Of a stretch of DNA of 64,000 bases, positions 42,066 through 49,745 are shown piece after piece. The stretch spans positions 62,001 through 126,000 of the forward strand of contig MSTD01000012.1 in assembly GCA_001942045.1 (NCBI GenBank), in the 5' to 3' direction. The stretch's first letter is position 1. Each line of letters starts with the position of its first letter. The stretch comes from Mycolicibacterium porcinum (GTDB lineage: Bacteria > Actinomycetota > Actinomycetes > Mycobacteriales > Mycobacteriaceae). A model generated the notes under the pieces. It was given only the letters and a program-made list of their open reading frames with translations, was not told the DNA's origin and did no database searches. The translations under genes were made by a program, and so were the position numbers.

Positions 42066-42611
42066 TCAGCGTTCGTCGATGTCGAGACCGGTGGCCAGGT
42101 CACCGCAGTCCACGGCGACGACGTCGTCGCGGCCACCGAGAAACGCCCGGGCGCCCTGGTCGCCGTGCAACGTGGCGGCCAGCGCCTCGACGTGTCTGCG
42201 GGCCAGTACGACCGGATGGCCGGGTCGGCCGTCGTAGCGGGCGCGGGCCAGGCCGGAAGCGGCGGCGCGCGCGGCCTCCAGAACCCGGGCCACCACAGCG
42301 GCGTCGACATCGGGCGTGTCGACGGTGTGCAGGACGATCCATTCGGCCTCGCCGGCGGCGTTCAGCCCTTCGCGCACCGACGCGCTCATGCCGTCGGCCC
42401 AGTGGGTGGCCACCACCGCGCGGGCCGGCTCGGGCACCTCGACCACGGCGGCACCGAGCACCACGATCACGTCGTCGCAGCCGCCGTCATCGAGTGCGCT
42501 GACGGCCCGGGCAAGCCAACCACCGCCGTCGGCAAGAACTTTCGGCATCCCGAACCGGCTGCCCGCTCCCGCGGCCAGCACCACACCGGCAACTGCCTCG
42601 GCCTTCAGCAT
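42066..42611 (-). CDS. MobA-like nucleotidyltransferase (NTP_transf_3)
   Basis: Nucleotidyltransferase of 181 aa related to MobA/MocA molybdopterin-cytidylyl or guanylyl transferases. The signature is GVVLAAGAGSRFGMPK near the N-terminus (LAAGxGxRxGxxK nucleotide loop), followed by TVDTPDVDAAVV (metal site) and GRPGHPVVL. It may attach a nucleotide to the molybdenum cofactor; no molybdoenzyme is adjacent, so the partner is unknown. ATG 42611. Convergent with mdh, 3 nt apart. Confidence 0.82.
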   Translation of the reverse strand: MLKAEAVAGVVLAAGAGSRFGMPKVLADGGGWLARAVSALDDGGCDDVIVVLGAAVVEVPEPARAVVATHWADGMSASVREGLNAAGEAEWIVLHTVDTPDVDAAVVARVLEAARAAASGLARARYDGRPGHPVVLARRHVEALAATLHGDQGARAFLGGRDDVVAVDCGDLATGLDIDER

Positions 42612-42653
42612 GGCAACAGTCTGACCTGCGACTCTAAGAATCCACTCAGACAA

Positions 42654-42709
42654 ATTGTTCGATGACCTTGACGGCGGTAGGGTCCAATACAGGTTGAGTT
42701 CACAGCCGC
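42654..42709. repeat. Upstream repeat shared by the two STAS genes (copy 1)
   Basis: Aligns with 51313-51368 without gaps in length; the last 33 nt are identical except for one base and include CCAATACAGGTTGAGTTCAC. It lies about 98 nt upstream of the first STAS gene. Confidence 0.85.
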
Positions 42710-42807
42710 AGCGAGCGTAGTCGACATGCGCGCGGGAACTCGCAATATTGTCGATTGACGCCGCACCAACAGTACGAATACGTGTATTACGACTGATGGA
42801 GCTACAG

Positions 42808-43230
42808 ATGACCGTCTTTTCGACGCGCGCCCTGATCGACCAGACCGACGAGTCACCGGCCACGTTCGCCACGCGCTGGCTGCCGCCGTCAACGGCGGTG
42901 ATCAGTGCCCACGGCGATATCGACGCCGTCAACGCAGCCGACTTTGCCGACTACGCGTTGCGGCACACCGCCAAGGCCGAGCACGTCGCGGTCGACCTCA
43001 CCGATGTCGAATTCTTCGGCACCGCAGGGTTTTCCGCTCTCAACGCAATCGAAGAGGGTTGCTCCGGCACCGATGTGGACTGGGTGGTGGTTCCCAGTAA
43101 GGCCGTGAGCCGGCTGCTGCGCATCTGCGACCCGGATTCGACGCTGCACACGTGCTACAGCGTGGCCGCGGCGTTGTCCACGCTGAACGGCAAGACCCCG
43201 CTACTGCAGCTGGTCACGAAGTCGCGCTAG
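42808..43230 (+). CDS. STAS-domain anti-sigma factor antagonist (SigF cluster)
   Basis: Protein of 140 aa with a SpoIIAA/RsbV-like STAS domain (about 26-115). The conserved loop reads VEFFGTAGFSAL; Thr72 aligns with the phosphorylatable Ser/Thr of RsbV. It is predicted to bind RsbW and release SigF when unphosphorylated. ATG 42808 has GGAG 6 nt upstream (an ATG at 42796 contains that motif). It is convergent with sigF and overlaps its last 30 nt. A paralogue lies at 51480-51908. Confidence 0.85.
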   Translation: MTVFSTRALIDQTDESPATFATRWLPPSTAVISAHGDIDAVNAADFADYALRHTAKAEHVAVDLTDVEFFGTAGFSALNAIEEGCSGTDVDWVVVPSKAVSRLLRICDPDSTLHTCYSVAAALSTLNGKTPLLQLVTKSR

Positions 43231-43953
43231 CGATTTCGCGAGTAATCGCGACACATGCATCTGCGAGACACCGACCCGCTCGGCGATCTGGGTCTGCGTC
43301 ATGGATTCGAAGAATCGCAGTATCAACACCGTCCGCTCGCGCTCGGGAAGTTGAGCGAGCAACGGCCGCAACGTCTCTCGATTCTCGATCTGATCCAGGC
43401 CGAGATCCACGTCGCCGAGTGTGTCGACGATCGCCGGGGCATCCTCGTCGCCCCCGCCGCCGCTGTCGATTGACAGCGTGTTGTACGAGCTACCCGCGAC
43501 CAGACCTTCGATCACCTCTTCGCGGTCCATGTCGAGCTCCACGGCCAACTCCGAGGCCGTGGGGGCACGGCCCAGCCGCTGGGACATCTCCGCGGTCGCC
43601 GCGCCGAGCCGTAGGTGCAGTTCCTTGAGCCGCCGGGGCACCTTCACCGACCAGCTGTTGTCCCGGAAGTGGCGCCGGACCTCCCCCATGATCGTCGGCA
43701 CGGCGAATGACACGAAGTCTGATCCAGCCTCGACATCGAAGCGGTTGATCGCATTGACCAGGCCGACCCTGGCCACCTGAATCAGATCCTCACGCGGCTC
43801 GCCGCGGCCGTCGAATCGCCGCGCGATGTGGTCGGCGAGCGGCAGGCAGCGCTCGACGATCCGCTCACGTTGACGTTCGCGAGCCGACGAGTCCTCGGAC
43901 AGTCCGCTGAGTTCGCGAAACATGTCGCGAACGTCCGCATATTCCGACGTCAC
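43201..43953 (-). CDS. sigF: RNA polymerase sigma factor SigF
   Basis: Group 3 sigma factor (250 aa) for general stress, stationary-phase and pigment/oxidative responses in mycobacteria. Region 2 includes EDLIQVARVGLVNAINRFD and the -10-recognition helix; region 3 spans about 115-165; region 4 ends with MTQTQIAERVGVSQMHVSRLL, which reads the -35 (GTTT). The GTG start 43953 overlaps the rsbW stop (GTGA). It is transcribed from the SigF-type promoter at 44497-44523, i.e. autoregulated. Confidence 0.96.
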   Translation of the reverse strand: MTSEYADVRDMFRELSGLSEDSSARERQRERIVERCLPLADHIARRFDGRGEPREDLIQVARVGLVNAINRFDVEAGSDFVSFAVPTIMGEVRRHFRDNSWSVKVPRRLKELHLRLGAATAEMSQRLGRAPTASELAVELDMDREEVIEGLVAGSSYNTLSIDSGGGGDEDAPAIVDTLGDVDLGLDQIENRETLRPLLAQLPERERTVLILRFFESMTQTQIAERVGVSQMHVSRLLAKSLARLRDQLQ

Positions 43954-44384
43954 CGCAGCAGGCTCGCTCGTCTCGTCGTCAGGGTGATTCCGAATACCTG
44001 GCCGGTGTCGGGTCCGTCACCATCGGTGAACGTCTTCACCTCGTCGGTCAGGGAGCTCAGCACGTGCCAGCTGAAGCTGCCCGGCTCGACCACCGCAGCA
44101 CCCGTGCAAACGGTGGAGGCGGTGATCACCACCGACTCCTCATGCGGATCGACGACCAGATGCAGGCTCGCATCCGGAACCGCGGCCCGGATCAGAGCGG
44201 TGCACGCTTCGTCGACGGCCAATCGCAGATCGGCGACGACATCGAAATCAAGGTCCTCGAAGGCTGCGACCGCAGCGACGAGTGTGCGCACCACGGCCAG
44301 GTTCTCCAGCCTGGCCGCGACCCGAATCTCCACCGACCGATCCGCGCGGTGCAGCGGCTTGGGCTGGCCCTGTTCGTCGGCCAT
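43950..44384 (-). CDS. rsbW: Anti-sigma-F factor RsbW (UsfX)
   Basis: GHKL-ATPase anti-sigma factor of 144 aa holding SigF. LRLAVDEACTALIRAA marks the N-box helix; the canonical Asn of Bacillus SpoIIAB is replaced, as it is in the M. tuberculosis homologue. ATG 44384 has a strong GGAGGTGA 4 nt upstream. Coupled to sigF by a GTGA overlap. It is countered by the STAS proteins of this island. Confidence 0.94.
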   Translation of the reverse strand: MADEQGQPKPLHRADRSVEIRVAARLENLAVVRTLVAAVAAFEDLDFDVVADLRLAVDEACTALIRAAVPDASLHLVVDPHEESVVITASTVCTGAAVVEPGSFSWHVLSSLTDEVKTFTDGDGPDTGQVFGITLTTRRASLLR

Positions 44385-44496
44385 CTCACCTCCCGACATC
44401 TCGGATCGACAGTATTCCAGCTCGGGCCCTTGTCTCACGAGACCAGCCGTTCCTTCCTGCCCTGACCGGGGCCCCGCCTGGGACCCCCGGCCAGGG

Positions 44497-44523
44497 ATGC
44501 CCACCGCGACACAACCCGAAACC
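44497..44523 (-). promoter_or_regulatory. SigF-type promoter of rsbW-sigF
   Basis: GGTTT (44519-44523 on the minus strand) - 16 nt - GGGCAT (44497-44502). One base from the mycobacterial SigF pattern GGTTT-N16-GGGTAT. It would give a leader of about 105 nt before rsbW. Confidence 0.7.
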
Positions 44524-44550
44524 TGTGCACGACGTGGGATTATCGACGGT

Positions 44551-45096
44551 ATGGATCCGGACCACCCCGAGCTGGATCAGCCCTGGGACCAGACCGCGCG
44601 CCACGAAACGGAAGCCGAACGGCTGGACCGTAACTGGAGCAGCCTGCTGCAGGAGCTTCGGGTGGTGCAGACCGGGGTGCAGTTGCTCACCGGCCTGCTG
44701 CTGACTTTGCCGTTCCAGGAGCGGTTCTCGATGCTCGATGAGCCCATGCGGGTCCTTTACCTTGTGACGGTGGCATGTTCGGCCGCCGCCACCGCGCTGC
44801 TGGTCGCCCCGGTCGGCATGCACCGCATCCTGTTCCGCAGGCACCGGTTGAATCTTCTGGTCTCCGCCGCGCATCGGTGTGCGTTCGTCGGGCTGGTGTT
44901 GCTCGGGCTCGCGATGGCCGGGGTGACCGAGTTGATCTTCGATACCGTGGCCGGGCGCCAGGCCGGGTTCATCGCCGGGGCCGTGGCCCTGGTGACGTTC
45001 GTGGGGGTCTGGCTCGTGCTGCCGCTGGCGATGAGACTGGGACATCCGATGTCGGCCGGCGGCTCAGTCGAACTCGGCGCGCAGCGCGGCCAATAG
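44551..45096 (+). CDS. DUF6328-type four-helix membrane protein
   Basis: Membrane protein of 181 aa. A charged cytoplasmic N-terminus (about 1-40) is followed by four hydrophobic helices at about 45-65, 71-91, 108-130 and 137-160. The LLQELRVVQTGVQLLTGLLLTLPF segment is typical of DUF6328. The function is unknown. It is divergent from rsbW and its last 33 nt overlap the convergent LLM gene. Confidence 0.75.
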   Translation: MDPDHPELDQPWDQTARHETEAERLDRNWSSLLQELRVVQTGVQLLTGLLLTLPFQERFSMLDEPMRVLYLVTVACSAAATALLVAPVGMHRILFRRHRLNLLVSAAHRCAFVGLVLLGLAMAGVTELIFDTVAGRQAGFIAGAVALVTFVGVWLVLPLAMRLGHPMSAGGSVELGAQRGQ

Positions 45097-46050
45097 CGGT
45101 CCTGCCGCTTGATCGAGGAATTGTTGTTGCCCCTCGTCGCCGATCTGGACCAGGGCGACATCGGTGAATCCCGCTTCGAGGTAGGTAGCCACAGCCGCGG
45201 CGATGGCATCGAGGTCCGGGCCGCACGGGATGGCTGAGGCCACATCCTCCGGGCGCACGTAGCGGGTGGCCGCGGCGAAGCCGGCGGGCGTGGGTAGGTC
45301 CGCGTTGACCGCCCACCCGCCGCCGAACCAGCGGAACTGGTCATGGGCCCGCTCCACCGCGGCATCTCGGTCCGGATCCCAGCACACCGGGACCTGTCCG
45401 ATGACCCGCCCCTCGGGCAGTACACCGGTGGCATGCCTGCGCTGATGCCACCCATCGACGATCGTGCGGTCGGGTGCGACGTTGATCAGGTGATCGGCCG
45501 CCACGGCGAGCTTCTCGACGGACTTCTCACCGGTCATGGAGACGGCGATCGTCACCGGGACCTCCGGGACATCCCATAGCCGCGCGGAGTCCACCTCGTA
45601 GAACTCGCCTCTGAAGTCGATCAGGTCGCCGCTGAGCAGTTCGCGGATCAGCTTGATCGCCTCGGCGAGCATGTCAAGGCGGCGCTCGACGGTCGGCCAG
45701 CCCCGCCCCACGACGTGTTCGTTGAGGTTCTCACCGCTGCCGAGGCCGAGGGTGAACCGGCCGTCGGCGAGGATCTGCACGGTGGCCGCCTGCTGGGCCA
45801 CGATCGCCGGGTGATACCTGATCGTCGGGCAGGTCACATACGAGTACAGCTGCACCTTCTCGGTGGCGTGCGCTACGGCGCCCAACACGGGCCAGGCGTT
45901 GGGCGCATGCCCCTGGCTGGCCAGCCACGGGCTGTAGTGGTCACTGCTCACCTCGAAATCGAAGCCCGCTTGCTCTGCCGCCACCGCGTAGTCGACGAGC
46001 TGTCGTGGGCCGCTCTGCTCGGTCATCAGCGTGTATCCGAATCTGGCCAT
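45064..46050 (-). CDS. F420-dependent LLM-class oxidoreductase
   Basis: TIM-barrel luciferase-like oxidoreductase, 328 aa, of the F420 group related to F420-dependent glucose-6-phosphate dehydrogenase. The N-terminal ARFGYTLMTEQ, SDHYSPWL with its His, and GRFTLGLGSGENLNEHVVG (F420 phosphate loop with Glu and His) are diagnostic. The substrate is unknown. ATG 46050 lies 9 nt downstream of a SigF-type -10, so it is probably leaderless and SigF-controlled. The cofactor is supplied by the fbiA/fbiB genes of this window. Confidence 0.88.
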   Translation of the reverse strand: MARFGYTLMTEQSGPRQLVDYAVAAEQAGFDFEVSSDHYSPWLASQGHAPNAWPVLGAVAHATEKVQLYSYVTCPTIRYHPAIVAQQAATVQILADGRFTLGLGSGENLNEHVVGRGWPTVERRLDMLAEAIKLIRELLSGDLIDFRGEFYEVDSARLWDVPEVPVTIAVSMTGEKSVEKLAVAADHLINVAPDRTIVDGWHQRRHATGVLPEGRVIGQVPVCWDPDRDAAVERAHDQFRWFGGGWAVNADLPTPAGFAAATRYVRPEDVASAIPCGPDLDAIAAAVATYLEAGFTDVALVQIGDEGQQQFLDQAAGPLLAALRAEFD

Positions 46051-46059
46051 GCCGCTGGA

Positions 46060-46084
46060 ATACCCGTGCAGAAGTCCACGAAAC
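46060..46084 (-). promoter_or_regulatory. SigF-type promoter of the LLM oxidoreductase
   Basis: GTTT (46081-46084) - 15 nt - GGGTAT (46060-46065), read on the minus strand; the start codon follows the -10 by 9 nt. Confidence 0.72.
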
Positions 46085-46091
46085 TGGGTAT
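46066..46091 (+). promoter_or_regulatory. Possible divergent SigF-type promoter, weak -35
   Basis: GGGTAT at 46086-46091 lies 9 nt before ATG 46101, the same spacing as neighbouring SigF promoters. The -35 position shows only GTGC (46066-46069, 16-nt spacer), so this is a weak match interleaved with the minus-strand promoter. Confidence 0.4.
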
Positions 46092-46100
46092 GCGAATGCC

Positions 46101-46445
46101 ATGACCGAATCACAGACCCTGCAGACGGAGCACACCGGCGAGCGGCGAATCCTGGTCTCCACCACCTGGGTGCTGGTCGTGTTGACCATTCCCGCGGCCG
46201 TCCTGGTGTTCCTGTACGGCATGGGTGCGGTGATGAGTATGGCCGGTTGTACCGGCGACGTGTGCGCGAGCAAGGGACCGGGAGAATTCTGGTTCGGAAT
46301 CCTGTTCTACGGCGCGCCGGTGGTACCTCTAGTCACGATCGCCGTATCCATCTTCACCTCACGGATGCGGTACGGCATCGTGGTCCCGATTGTCGGATTG
46401 GCGCTGTTGGCAATCGATTTCGCGGTACTGGCGATCACCTTCTGA
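46101..46445 (+). CDS. Small two/three-helix membrane protein
   Basis: Protein of 114 aa with hydrophobic helices at about 20-42, 66-84 and 92-113. A conserved-looking loop with two cysteines (GCTGDVCASK) lies outside or inside the membrane between helices 1 and 2. No known domain was recognised. It is preceded by a GGGTAT box, suggesting SigF control, and followed by a hairpin terminator. Confidence 0.7.
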   Translation: MTESQTLQTEHTGERRILVSTTWVLVVLTIPAAVLVFLYGMGAVMSMAGCTGDVCASKGPGEFWFGILFYGAPVVPLVTIAVSIFTSRMRYGIVVPIVGLALLAIDFAVLAITF

Positions 46446-46471
46446 GCATCGTGGCCCACCGCAAGACAGGG

Positions 46472-46494
46472 ACCCGGCCGCACTGCGGCCGGGT
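46472..46494. terminator. Hairpin between convergent genes
   Basis: Perfect 10-bp GC-rich stem ACCCGGCCGC/GCGGCCGGGT with a 3-nt loop. It lies 26 nt after the plus-strand membrane gene and 15 nt past the stop of the convergent UsfY-like gene. Confidence 0.75.
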
Positions 46495-46509
46495 CGCTCG
46501 GCGCGGTCC

Positions 46510-46818
46510 TCAGCTGCTCGGCCGCTGCCGCAGCACGCCGGGATGATCGGAGTACCAGCGGTCCTCGATACGCCGCACCCTCATGTGTTCCAGGGCCAGC
46601 CACATCGATCCGATGACGAATCCCGCCGCAGACAGCGTGCCTACGGTCAGGCCGACATCGGGGTGGCCGGTGGCGAACGCTGCCAAGGTGCCGACGAACA
46701 GCACCAATCCCACCAGGATCAGTACCAGCGCAGGCATGATGACGTTGTCCTTCATCGACTCGCCGGCATGCGGCCGGGTCGTCCGAGCGTGATCAACTGG
46801 ATCTTTTGGGCCGTGCAT
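46510..46818 (-). CDS. UsfY-like stress protein, copy 1
   Basis: Membrane protein of 102 aa carrying the UsfY family opening DPVDHARTTRPHAGES and two helices (about 24-46 and 52-72), ending RRIEDRWYSDHPG. In M. tuberculosis usfY is next to rsbW/sigF. The biochemical role is unknown. ATG 46818 has GGAG 5-6 nt upstream. A paralogue of the same length is at 58575-58883. No convincing SigF promoter was found directly upstream. Confidence 0.82.
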   Translation of the reverse strand: MHGPKDPVDHARTTRPHAGESMKDNVIMPALVLILVGLVLFVGTLAAFATGHPDVGLTVGTLSAAGFVIGSMWLALEHMRVRRIEDRWYSDHPGVLRQRPSS

Positions 46819-46985
46819 GGCTACTCCTTCCCGCCATTTCTCGCCCCACCTGCCGTGCATGGGCTGTCTCCACGGTAGAACTCCTGAGCTCCTCTGGCGA
46901 GGAAAACACCATGATCATCTGCAGTTGCTCCGCGCGGGGTCCGGCAAAGCACCCTGACCAGGGCATACCGCCCCCGGCTTGGCGA

Positions 46986-47243
46986 TCAGTGGTTCCTGAG
47001 CATCCCGATCAGCTCGCGCTTATTCTTGTCGGAATAGCCTTTGATCCCAAGCTCTTTCGCGCGGCTGCGCAGATCGTCGACGGTCCAATCGTCGTAGGAA
47101 CCGGACTCGCCACCGGCGCGGCCGACACTCGAACGGCCTTTGGCGGCCGCGGCGTTGGAGATCCGCGCTGCTTTCTCCTTCGAATTGCCTTCGTCGCGCA
47201 GCTCCTCGTAGAGCTTCTCGTCCTTGATCGACGGATTGGGCAT
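46986..47243 (-). CDS. Small SAP/Rho-N-like protein (DUF7218 type)
   Basis: Protein of 85 aa. The N-terminal helix (KDEKLYEELRDEGNSKEKAARISNA) is a conserved actinobacterial motif; the C-terminus (WTVDDLRSRAKELGIKGYS ... RELIGML) is a SAP/Rho-N helix-extended-helix that commonly binds nucleic acid. GGAGG 5 nt before ATG 47243. Last gene of the three-gene small operon started by the SigF promoter at 47671-47696. Confidence 0.8.
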   Translation of the reverse strand: MPNPSIKDEKLYEELRDEGNSKEKAARISNAAAAKGRSSVGRAGGESGSYDDWTVDDLRSRAKELGIKGYSDKNKRELIGMLRNH

Positions 47244-47263
47244 CAGTTCCTCCTTCGTTGTGT

Positions 47264-47419
47264 TCAGTACCAGCTCCGCCGCCCGGCGACCGGTCGTCCG
47301 ATGGCTCCGAGCAGCCAGAACACCCCGCCGATGACCAGCAGGATCACGCCGATCACCCACAGCAGGTAGATGTTGAAGAGCAAGCCGAGGATGAGCAGAA
47401 TTGCCCCGAGAACAATCAT
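47264..47419 (-). CDS. DUF6131-like 51-aa membrane protein
   Basis: Tiny membrane protein: ATG 47419 to TGA 47264. It opens MIVLGAILLILGLLF, a second helix is WVIGVILLVIGGVFWLLGAI, and the tail is basic (RPVAGRR). A GAGG Shine-Dalgarno lies 5-6 nt upstream. It is 7 nt downstream of the 77-aa gene and 20 nt upstream of the SAP-like gene, all likely one SigF-dependent mRNA. It is short enough to be missed by length-limited annotation. Confidence 0.78.
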   Translation of the reverse strand: MIVLGAILLILGLLFNIYLLWVIGVILLVIGGVFWLLGAIGRPVAGRRSWY

Positions 47420-47426
47420 GGCAACC

Positions 47427-47660
47427 TCAATTCACCGCGGCGACGGGGACCATCGCGCTGGGTTGTGGCAAACGACACTCGTCTACCTTGGGATTCACGC
47501 CCGCATAGTTGAGCGGGCCGGCGAGGACCGTCAGCGCTATGGCGCCGGCAGTCGCGCAATTAGTTGATCCACCGTGGAAATAGTCGCGCTGCCAGGCCGC
47601 CACCACGCCGATGATCAACCAGATGAGCACGAGTGTTCCGAACAATCCACCAAGTCTCAT
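47427..47660 (-). CDS. Small membrane-anchored protein, 77 aa
   Basis: One hydrophobic anchor (GLFGTLVLIWLIIGVVAAW, about 5-23), then an extracytoplasmic segment with two cysteines (TNCATAG and VDECRLP) that may pair, and an NYAGVNPKVDE motif I recall from other mycobacterial copies. The function is unknown. Its ATG follows a SigF-type -10 by 10 nt. Confidence 0.75.
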   Translation of the reverse strand: MRLGGLFGTLVLIWLIIGVVAAWQRDYFHGGSTNCATAGAIALTVLAGPLNYAGVNPKVDECRLPQPSAMVPVAAVN

Positions 47661-47670
47661 GGCATGCGAT

Positions 47671-47696
47671 GTACCCGACTGACGCGCGGGTCAAAC
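47671..47696 (-). promoter_or_regulatory. SigF-type promoter of the small membrane-protein operon
   Basis: GTTT (47693-47696) - 16 nt - GGGTAC (47671-47676) on the minus strand. The -35 overlaps the stop codon of the upstream MFS gene; the -10 is 10 nt from ATG 47660. Confidence 0.75.
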
Positions 47697-48974
47697 ATTC
47701 GGGCAAACCTGGTGTTTCGGCCGGTCGGTGATCCAGCGCGCGGCCAGCAGCCCGGAGCCGGCGGTGAGGATTGCCGCGGCCACGATGGTGGCTTCGAGGT
47801 TGACGGCGTCGGCCAACACGCCGGCTACCAGCGCGCCGGCGGCATAGCCGATGTCACGCCAGAACCGGTAGGCGCCCAGGGCATTGGCGCGCCAGGAGGG
47901 GTGGGCGTGATCGGAGATCGACGCGATCAGCGCGGGATAGACCATCGCCGTGCCGATGCCGAGCGCGGTCGCCGATGCGATGCCGGCCGCCAGCGGCCAG
48001 TCGAGCAACGACAGGGCGAGCACGAATCCGAGCGACTGGATCAGCATGCCCCAGACGATCAGGGGTTTGCGCCCGATCCGGTCGGCCAGGTGGCCGGTGG
48101 GGATCTGCCCCAGCCCCCACAGCAGCGGGTACAACCCCTTGATGAGCCCCACCGCGGCCAGCCCCAGGCCGTGGTCGATGAACAGCAGCGGGAACACACC
48201 CCAGGTCAGGCCATCGTTGAGGTTGTTGATCAGCCCCGCCTGGCTGGCCCCGCGTAACCGTCGATCGGTCCACGATGTCGTCGCAACGGTTCTCCAGAAT
48301 CCCGGCGGGTCAACGTGTTCGGGGTGTGGGTGCTGCGACAGCTCGAGGGCGACGTGGGCTGCGGTGTCGCGGACGATCAGCGACAGGCCCAGGCCGGCGG
48401 CGACGAACACCACCCCGATCAGTTCCGGCGCGGGCCGCAGTCCGTAGACCGTCGCCAGATAGCCGGTCAGAAGCGCCGTGACACCCACCGCGGCGTAGCC
48501 GGCGGCCTCGTTCAGACCGGTGGCCAGCCCACGCCGCTGCGGGCCGACCAGATCGATCTTCATGTTGACCGTCATCGACCAGGCCAGGCCCTGGTTGAGC
48601 CCGAGCAGCACGTTCGCAGCGATGATCCACCACCACGACGGACCCCAGGCCAGCATGAACGGCACCGGGACACCGACCGCCCAGCCGGCCAGCAACAACT
48701 GCTTGCGGGTGAACCGCGCTGTGAGCGCTCCGGCGGCGAGATTGGTCAGCGCCTTGGTCAGGCCGAAGGCGATGATGAACGCGAACACCGCGAGGTCGTC
48801 GGTCAGGCCGAATACGTCGGTGCCGATGACGGGCACCGTGGTGCGTTCCAGGCCGACGAGGCCTCCGACGCAGACGTTGACGATCACCAAAAAGCTGAAT
48901 TGCAGCCAGTTTTCGCGCAGCCCGAGCCGCACCGGCCGGCCACGGTAATGGCCGGCGTCAGTCATCGCACGCAT
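47691..48974 (-). CDS. MFS transporter
   Basis: Major facilitator superfamily permease, 427 aa, 12 predicted helices. Motif A-like loops are present (GHLADRIGRKPL between helices 8 and 9; AGALTARFTRKQ between 2 and 3). It is probably an exporter of a toxic small molecule or metal compound, given the divergent ArsR-rhodanese regulator. The start could be ATG 48974 or 48965. The shared 50-nt region with the regulator contains two palindromes. Confidence 0.85.
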   Translation of the reverse strand: MRAMTDAGHYRGRPVRLGLRENWLQFSFLVIVNVCVGGLVGLERTTVPVIGTDVFGLTDDLAVFAFIIAFGLTKALTNLAAGALTARFTRKQLLLAGWAVGVPVPFMLAWGPSWWWIIAANVLLGLNQGLAWSMTVNMKIDLVGPQRRGLATGLNEAAGYAAVGVTALLTGYLATVYGLRPAPELIGVVFVAAGLGLSLIVRDTAAHVALELSQHPHPEHVDPPGFWRTVATTSWTDRRLRGASQAGLINNLNDGLTWGVFPLLFIDHGLGLAAVGLIKGLYPLLWGLGQIPTGHLADRIGRKPLIVWGMLIQSLGFVLALSLLDWPLAAGIASATALGIGTAMVYPALIASISDHAHPSWRANALGAYRFWRDIGYAAGALVAGVLADAVNLEATIVAAAILTAGSGLLAARWITDRPKHQVCPNV

Positions 48975-49005
48975 ATATCCGCTCTCCCGGTTTCAGAGGC
49001 TACAC

Positions 49006-49027
49006 TATTCCATGGAAAGGTGGAATA
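49006..49027. promoter_or_regulatory. Operator-like dyads at the ArsR-rhodanese gene start
   Basis: TATTCCA (49006-49012) and TGGAATA (49021-49027) form 7-bp arms around 8 nt; inside lies a second perfect palindrome TTCCATGGAA (49008-49017). The site overlaps a TACACT -10 candidate (49001-49006) and the Shine-Dalgarno, as expected for ArsR autorepression. Confidence 0.55.
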
Positions 49028-49728
49028 TGCAGGTCAGGGAGAAATCAGCGGCGAAGGTACGGCTCTACGAAGCGTTCGCCGCGTCCGGCAAGGCACTGTC
49101 GAACCCGTCGCGGCTGGAACTGCTCGACCTGTTGAGCCAAGGTGAGCGCACGGTCGATTCGGTGGCCAGGGCCGCCGGGCTGAATCTGACCACGGCGTCC
49201 GCGCATCTGCAGACCCTCAAGCAGGCCGGGTTCGTGGCCACCCGGCGCAGCGGGGCCAGGATCTACTACCGGCTCTCCGGCGACGACGTGGCGGAACTGT
49301 TCGCGTTGTTACGCAAGGTCGCCGAGGCGCACCAGGCCGAGGTCCCCGCGGCCCGGGACGACTACCTGCTGTCCGGGAATCCCGAGAGCGCGGCGATCCA
49401 TCGCGATCAGCTTCCCGATCGGGTCGCCGACGGCGCCGTGATTCTCGATGTCCGTCCGGCCGAGGAGTATCGGGCCGGGCACATACCCGGCGCCGTGTCG
49501 ATCCCGGTCGACGAACTCGGCGAACGGATCGGCGAACTCCCGACCGACACCGACATCGTGGTGTACTGCCGCGGCGAATACTGCGTCTTCGCCTACGACG
49601 CAGTGCGACTACTCGCCGAACACGGCCGTCGGCCGATCCGGCTGAACAACGGCATGCTCGAATGGCGCCTGGCCAAGCTGCCCGTGACCGTCGCACCAGG
49701 CCGAGACCTCGACATCCGGGATCGGTAA
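49027..49728 (+). CDS. ArsR regulator fused to a rhodanese domain
   Basis: Protein of 233 aa. Residues about 10-95 form the ArsR winged helix (NLTTASAHLQTLKQAGFV recognition helix). Residues about 120-225 form a rhodanese domain with active loop YCRGEYC, giving the catalytic cysteine and a second one 4 residues later. This fused type probably senses reactive sulfur or electrophiles and controls the divergent MFS gene. ATG 49027 is chosen for the AAAGGTGG in front; ATG 49012 is the alternative. Confidence 0.85.
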   Translation: MQVREKSAAKVRLYEAFAASGKALSNPSRLELLDLLSQGERTVDSVARAAGLNLTTASAHLQTLKQAGFVATRRSGARIYYRLSGDDVAELFALLRKVAEAHQAEVPAARDDYLLSGNPESAAIHRDQLPDRVADGAVILDVRPAEEYRAGHIPGAVSIPVDELGERIGELPTDTDIVVYCRGEYCVFAYDAVRLLAEHGRRPIRLNNGMLEWRLAKLPVTVAPGRDLDIRDR

Positions 49729-49745
49729 GCATAGACTTACCGTTC

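Noticed and set aside
46911..47020. Plus-strand ATG-started frame after the UsfY-like gene
   Set aside because: No Shine-Dalgarno, unusual composition, and it runs through the oppositely oriented SAP-like gene.
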